The notes under the pieces are model-generated. The model was not told the origin of the DNA. It was given only the letters and a program-made list of their open reading frames with translations, and made no database searches. Both the position numbers and the translations under genes were made by a program. This document shows positions 60,283 through 64,000 of a DNA stretch of 64,000 bases, piece by piece (the first letter of the stretch is position 1; every line of letters begins with the position of its first letter). Source of the DNA: Mycolicibacterium sp. P9-22 (lineage in GTDB: Bacteria > Actinomycetota > Actinomycetes > Mycobacteriales > Mycobacteriaceae); NCBI RefSeq assembly GCF_008329585.1, contig NZ_NPKP01000011.1, forward strand, positions 124,001 through 188,000, read 5' to 3'.

Positions 60283-60903
60283 CTACCCGTAGGCACGGAC
60301 GAAGACGTCCACGCCGTCGACCAGGATCTCGTCGACCTCGCCCGACACGTCGGTTTCGGTGCGTTCGAGCGCCTCGAACGCGAGCTGGAACGTGAGCGCA
60401 ACGAAGTGCTGTGCGGCGCGGCGAGGGTTGTCGGTGTTGATGACACCGGCCTCAGCCCACTCTTCGACGCGACCGACGAACAGTTCCATGGCGACGCTGA
60501 TGGCCGATTCGCGATCCCGGTACCACGATCCGCGACGAGCGGAGAGGCGGCGGTAGTGGGCATAGTCGGAGGACGGGAAGGACTCCATGACGAAGTAGCG
60601 CGCGAAACCCAACAGGCGTGCGCGCAGGTCGCCGGTGGCGCTCGCCTCACGGTCCAGGGCGACCTGAACGGTGGCCGAGAGTTTCTCGCCCAATTCCTCG
60701 AGTACCGCGGCGAACACAGTTTCCTTGTCGCCGAAATGGTCGTAGACGGTTCTTTTGGAGACGTTGGCTCGCGCGGCGATTGCGTCGACGCTGGCGAGCT
60801 CGTAGCCCTCCTTGACGAACAGCTCGCGGGCGGCTTGCAGCATCGCGCGGCGTTTCTCGATGGAGCGACCGCGTCGCCCTTCGGTGCCGGACGTCGACGT
60901 CAC
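60283..60903 (-). CDS. TetR family transcriptional regulator
   Basis: A 206-residue TetR protein. GTG 60903 (GGGAG upstream) is chosen because the longer frame to 60948 would start inside the operator. Helix-turn-helix: EKRRAMLQAARELFVKEGYELASVDAIAARANVSKRTVYDHFGDKETVFAAVL; the C-terminal domain (DNPRRAAQHFVALTFQLAFEAL) resembles TetR_C of AefR type. Its operator ACTACACCGCACGGTGTAGT at 60937-60956 serves itself and the divergent SDR, and a second copy serves the PNPOx gene at 59834. Confidence 0.88.
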   Translation of the reverse strand: MTSTSGTEGRRGRSIEKRRAMLQAARELFVKEGYELASVDAIAARANVSKRTVYDHFGDKETVFAAVLEELGEKLSATVQVALDREASATGDLRARLLGFARYFVMESFPSSDYAHYRRLSARRGSWYRDRESAISVAMELFVGRVEEWAEAGVINTDNPRRAAQHFVALTFQLAFEALERTETDVSGEVDEILVDGVDVFVRAYG

Positions 60904-60936
60904 CTCACACACTCCCAGCTTTCTCGCACACCGCAG

Positions 60937-60956
60937 ACTACACCGCACGGTGTAGT
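60937..60956. promoter_or_regulatory. TetR operator between TetR and SDR genes
   Basis: The perfect 20-bp palindrome ACTACACCG-CA-CGGTGTAGT lies in the divergent gap, 34 bases before the TetR start and 53 bases before the SDR ATG. It matches the site at 59778-59797 in 19 of 20 bases. Confidence 0.82.
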
Positions 60957-61009
60957 GCGGTGAACGTCATTGGCGCAAAAGGAAATCCGACGACACAGGG
61001 AGGTCGCTC

Positions 61010-61777
61010 ATGAAACTTGATCTGGAAGGCCGTCGCGCGTTGATCACCGGGGGCTCCAAGGGGATCGGTCTCGCCACCGCCCGGCGGTTCGCCGCCGAGG
61101 GCGCCGATGTGTGCCTGGTGGCGCGGGACGCCGGTGCGCTCACCGACGCGGCGAAAAGCCTTCGCGCGTCAGTGGGAACGGACGTCTCGACGTTGGCCGC
61201 GGACCTGTCGAAAGCCTCGGAGCGCGAGCGCGTCTGCGAGACGTTCCCCGACGTGGACGTCGTCGTGAACAACGCGGGGTCCATCCCGTTCGGCTCCATC
61301 GACCAGATCGACGAGCAGGCGTGGCGACAGGCCTGGGATCTGAAGGTCTACGGCTACATCGACCTCACCCGCCGCTACCTGGAGGTCATGCGATCGCGGC
61401 GCCGGGGCGTCATCGTCAACGTGATCGGAGCCAGCGGAGAACGACACCTGGACTCGTACGTAGCGGGCAGCACCGGGAACGCCGCCCTGATGGCCTTCAC
61501 CCGCATCGCGGGTTCCAAGAGCACGGCCTTCGGCGTCCGCGTCGTCGGAGTCAACCCCGGACCGGTTGCATCGGAACGCGGCCGCCACCTGGTTGCCGCG
61601 AATGACGACGCGGGTGACGCCCCCACTCTGTCGTTCCGAATCCCCTTCGACCGCCTGGCCACTCCAGACGACATCGCGGCCAGCGTCGTGTTCCTGTCCT
61701 CGGATCGCTCGTCTTACACCAGCGGCACGATCGTGACGATCGACGGTGGACTCACCTATCAGAGTGAGCGCGCTTAG
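61010..61777 (+). CDS. SDR family oxidoreductase with altered active site
   Basis: A 255-residue SDR with intact nucleotide binding (TGGSKGIG near 13, NNAG at 87-90) and C-terminal IVTIDGG. The active site is changed: the usual YxxxK reads Tyr150-V-A-G-Ser154, and the preceding catalytic Ser position holds Gly/Ala (NVIGASGE). The pattern (Y-x-G-S-x-GNAAL) recurs in a subfamily of SDRs with unusual chemistry. ATG 61010 follows GGGAGG. It is controlled by the divergent TetR gene. Confidence 0.82.
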   Translation: MKLDLEGRRALITGGSKGIGLATARRFAAEGADVCLVARDAGALTDAAKSLRASVGTDVSTLAADLSKASERERVCETFPDVDVVVNNAGSIPFGSIDQIDEQAWRQAWDLKVYGYIDLTRRYLEVMRSRRRGVIVNVIGASGERHLDSYVAGSTGNAALMAFTRIAGSKSTAFGVRVVGVNPGPVASERGRHLVAANDDAGDAPTLSFRIPFDRLATPDDIAASVVFLSSDRSSYTSGTIVTIDGGLTYQSERA

Positions 61778-61918
61778 CGGCTGTCGCTCAAGCTGACAGC
61801 CTCGCGCGCTGCGGCTCCCGACGCCCCCAGCCACCGCCGGGCGATCGCCGCCGCGGTGATGGTCGGGATGCTGACCCTGGGCGGATTGGTGATCGCGATC
61901 CTCAGCAGTGTCGCGTGA
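61778..61918 (+). other. Short membrane-helix coding remnant in frame with the SDR gene
   Basis: Following the SDR TAG (61775-61777) the same frame stays open for 46 codons to a TGA at 61918. It ends in a hydrophobic helix (AAAVMVGMLTLGGLVIAILSSVA) like the C terminus of a membrane carrier. No start codon with a ribosome site was seen, so it is either a gene remnant or chance reading frame. Confidence 0.35.
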
Positions 61919-62004
61919 ACGGTCACAGCGCGGCCGTCAACACCGGATGATTGGCGGCGTCCCGCAACTTCGGCGACTCCCCCACGAACGTTCTGCAACT
62001 GTGC

Positions 62005-62253
62005 TCAGCGGAAATAAGGTTCAACCGTGCCATTGAGCTTGACGACCATGGGATTTCCGCGGCGATCCTTCGCGGTAGGGACTTCAACACGCACCCAACC
62101 CTCGGACACGTTGTATTCGTGAACGTTGCTCTTCTCGACGCCATTGAAACGAATACCCACGTCGCGGCGAAGCACCTCTTCGCTATAAAAGGCGCTGCGC
62201 GGATCGATCGAGAGGTGGTTCGGTGGAACGTCTGTGTTCTGGTCCTCGGACAT
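62005..62253 (-). CDS. DUF3297 family protein
   Basis: An 82-residue protein matching DUF3297 throughout: PPNHLSIDPRSAFYSEEVLRRDVGIRFNGVEK, VSEGWVRV and VKLNGTVEPYF. Small conserved proteins of this family are widespread in bacteria without a known function. It stands alone on the minus strand, about 130 bases from the TIGR03086-type gene (also minus). The start is ATG 62253. Confidence 0.85.
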   Translation of the reverse strand: MSEDQNTDVPPNHLSIDPRSAFYSEEVLRRDVGIRFNGVEKSNVHEYNVSEGWVRVEVPTAKDRRGNPMVVKLNGTVEPYFR

Positions 62254-62384
62254 GATGGCCTTCGTTGAATGCTCGGATTGTTCTCAGAGAATCTACGCGA
62301 CCCTGCAGGAGCGGTTTGCGCATGCTCTGCAGACAGCAAGCAAGCCGGTGGCCATCGGGACAGCCATCACACGCAAGCCGCCCG

Positions 62385-63020
62385 TCAGGATCGGCGGAGC
62401 GGATCCCGGCCATTCCAGGCAACGAGGCGGTCGATGGCGGGTGCGTCGTCGGAGATCGGGACAGCCTCGGCGAATGGAACGGCGACCTCGTCGAAACCCC
62501 TTGCGGCCGAGACCTGCTCGTAGAGAGCTCGACGGTTCTCGGCCGGCAGGATCCTGCGTGCCGCGTCGAACGCCGCAGCGACGACTGCATCATCCCAGTC
62601 CGGCTGCTGACCGGTCGCCGTCGCAAGGTCCCACGTGTGGACGGTTAGCTCGGAGAAGTACGAGGCCAACACCTCGGCGCCGCTACCTTCGATCCACGGC
62701 AGCGCCATGGGTCGTTCGAGCACGGCATCGTCGCTCCAGGCATCCGCGGCTCTTCTCCCCGCCTCCCGCCACGCATCGGGCCAGCGATCGTCGGCGACTG
62801 GGGTGTCGCTGACTGCAAACGGATTCTCGCCGTTGCCGAGCGCGGCAACTCGGTCGAGCACGCCGACGAGGTGCGCGAGCAGGGCTCGCACGTCCATGTC
62901 GGTGCACGGTGTCGATTCCGTGAGTTGCTCTGGTCGGACGCCGGCAATGACGGCCCCGCACGTGGCGATGGCGCGGTCGAGAATCGGCCGCGGGTCTGTG
63001 GTGCTGGTCGATGTGGTCAT
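62385..63020 (-). CDS. TIGR03086-type (DinB/mycothiol maleylpyruvate isomerase-like) protein
   Basis: A 211-residue four-helix protein with the start ATIARCGAVIAGV-like helix, ESTPCTDMDVRALLAHLVGVLDRVA (metal-binding His near residue 60) and ASYFSELTVHTWDLATATGQ. This is the mycothiol-dependent/TIGR03086 group of the DinB fold common in actinobacteria. Substrate is unknown. ATG 63020 is preferred over the codon ten residues upstream. It is divergent from the WYL regulator gene at 63084, which may control it. Confidence 0.8.
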   Translation of the reverse strand: MTTSTSTTDPRPILDRAIATCGAVIAGVRPEQLTESTPCTDMDVRALLAHLVGVLDRVAALGNGENPFAVSDTPVADDRWPDAWREAGRRAADAWSDDAVLERPMALPWIEGSGAEVLASYFSELTVHTWDLATATGQQPDWDDAVVAAAFDAARRILPAENRRALYEQVSAARGFDEVAVPFAEAVPISDDAPAIDRLVAWNGRDPLRRS

Positions 63021-63083
63021 GGCGCCATTGTGCCCACCTGAACCGGTCACCTTGTGGCCAGTTTGATGTGGAAGTGTGGTCGC

Positions 63084-64000
63084 ATGCGAGCCGACCGGCT
63101 AGTCGCCATCCTCCTGCTGCTGCAACAGCGCGAGCACGTCACGGCATCGGAGGTTGCCCTGGAGTTGGAGGTGTCCGAGCGCACCGCCCGCCGTGACCTC
63201 GAAGCGTTGAGCGCGGCAGGGGTACCCGTGTACTCAATGCAGGGTCGAGGGGGTGGGTGGCGCCTGTTGGGCGGCGCTCGCACGGACCTCTCCGGGCTGA
63301 CCGCGGGCGAGGCTCGCGCGCTGTTTCTGGTGGCCGGACCGGCCTCGACGGCAACCCCAGGCGTGAAGGCCGCTCTGCGCAAACTCGTACGCGCGCTGCC
63401 CGAACCCTTCCGAGAGCAGGCCGAGGCCGCCGCGACGTCAGTCGTCGTGGACCCACGACTCTGGGGATCCAGCCAGCCCGAGCCGCGACCACCCCGGTTT
63501 CTCGACGAACTTCAAGAGGCGGTCATCCGCGGTGTCCGAGTGCGGCTCGGCTACGTCGACCGTAAGGGCTCGGAGACCGAGCGAACCGTGCACCCGCTGG
63601 GCATCGTCGCCAAGGGCCCAACCTGGTACCTGGTCTCCGCTACGGAAGCCGGTGGACGGACCTTCCGGATCGACCGTGTGTCCTCGGTCGAGTTGACCGA
63701 CGATCCCGTCCAACGACCTGACGGATTCGACCTTGCCGAGAGCTGGCGCGAGATCGCCGACGAGGTCGACCGAAGGCGCACTCCCCTCCAGGCCCAGGCC
63801 ATGTGCGCTCCCGACGGACTCGGTGTACTTCGGATGGCGCTCGGGAGCCGCCTCGAAGTCGGCGGTTCCACGCCCGACGGCCGGATCGAAATCGTGATCC
63901 GCGGTCGCGACGAGTACACCCTCGCAGGCGAAGTTGCCGGGCTCTACGAATGGGTCGAAGTCACCGGCCCGCAGGGCGTGCGCGACCACCTCGCGTCCAT
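63084..64000 (+). CDS. WYL-domain transcriptional regulator (YafY-like), 3' truncated by window edge
   Basis: At least 305 residues. The N-terminal HTH_11 (RLVAILLLLQQREHVTASEVALELEVSERTARRDLEALSAAGVPVYS) is followed by the WYL domain (VRVRLGYVDRKGSETERTVHPLGIVAKGPTWYLVSA, then FRIDRVSSVELTDDP). The final region (EIVIRGRDEYTLAGEVAG) is still open at base 64000. WYL proteins sense nucleotides, stress signals or ligands and often control a divergent gene; here that is the TIGR03086-type gene 63 bases away. Confidence 0.85.
   Translation, partial: MRADRLVAILLLLQQREHVTASEVALELEVSERTARRDLEALSAAGVPVYSMQGRGGGWRLLGGARTDLSGLTAGEARALFLVAGPASTATPGVKAALRKLVRALPEPFREQAEAAATSVVVDPRLWGSSQPEPRPPRFLDELQEAVIRGVRVRLGYVDRKGSETERTVHPLGIVAKGPTWYLVSATEAGGRTFRIDRVSSVELTDDPVQRPDGFDLAESWREIADEVDRRRTPLQAQAMCAPDGLGVLRMALGSRLEVGGSTPDGRIEIVIRGRDEYTLAGEVAGLYEWVEVTGPQGVRDHLAS

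Overview
The window is high-GC DNA from an actinobacterium, most likely a free-living Mycobacterium (Mycolicibacterium). The evidence is a decayed 13E12-type HNH (REP13E12) gene, a membrane-anchored class III nucleotide cyclase, cutinase, DapB-like reductase and deazaflavin-type reductase families typical of mycobacteria, and at least six genes whose start codon lies exactly six bases after a TANNNT -10 hexamer, the leaderless-promoter layout common in mycobacteria. No rRNA, tRNA, CRISPR array, intact insertion sequence or prophage was found.

Layout. 1-2035: 3' part of a thioesterase, an EamA exporter and a small deazaflavin-type reductase. 2038-6139: polyamine ABC transporter operon potA-D-B-C (minus), divergent from an NCS1 permease. 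7848-13137: epoxide hydrolase, cyclase with an overlapping lipoprotein gene, flavin monooxygenase and acetyltransferase. 13132-16467: methionine importer operon with a methyltransferase at its head. 16554-24049: AraC regulator, alkaline phosphatase, tautomerase, SDR with a divergent HxlR regulator, HTTM-like membrane protein and two divergent tandem universal stress proteins. 24046-39644: MFS carrier, two divergent DapB-like dehydrogenases, a hydrolase-MerR operon, photolyase, the broken 13E12 gene, a minus-strand hydrolase group (YqeY, nitronate monooxygenase, MBL, enoyl-CoA hydratase, cutinase), a hydrolase/saccharopine-dehydrogenase pair, and PaaX-like and TetR regulators.

39800-56399 is a large nitrogen-compound catabolic region: histone-deacetylase-like amidohydrolase, class III aminotransferase, APC and NCS1 permeases, GMC oxidoreductase, aldehyde dehydrogenase, LysR regulator, then a tightly overlapping operon of flavin monooxygenase, RidA, DUF1028, M20 amidohydrolase and aspartate ammonia-lyase, followed by an MHS carrier. 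The enzyme set fits amine -> aldehyde -> acid -> ring or chain oxidation -> N-acyl/formimino-aspartate -> aspartate -> fumarate, which is the logic of histamine/imidazoleacetate catabolism. The promoters flanking the LysR gene share a two-part cis element, so this is the best candidate here for an undescribed system. The substrate is inferred, not shown.

56400-64000 is more accessory in character: a 760-base gene-poor stretch with a degenerate ~110-bp direct repeat, an NTF2-like pseudogene, a dienelactone-hydrolase homologue lacking its nucleophile, a MerR/SRPBCC pair with a perfect 20-bp operator, a TetR regulator with two near-identical 20-bp operators serving an SDR and a flavin-nucleotide-binding protein, DUF3297, a TIGR03086-type protein and a WYL regulator cut by the window end.
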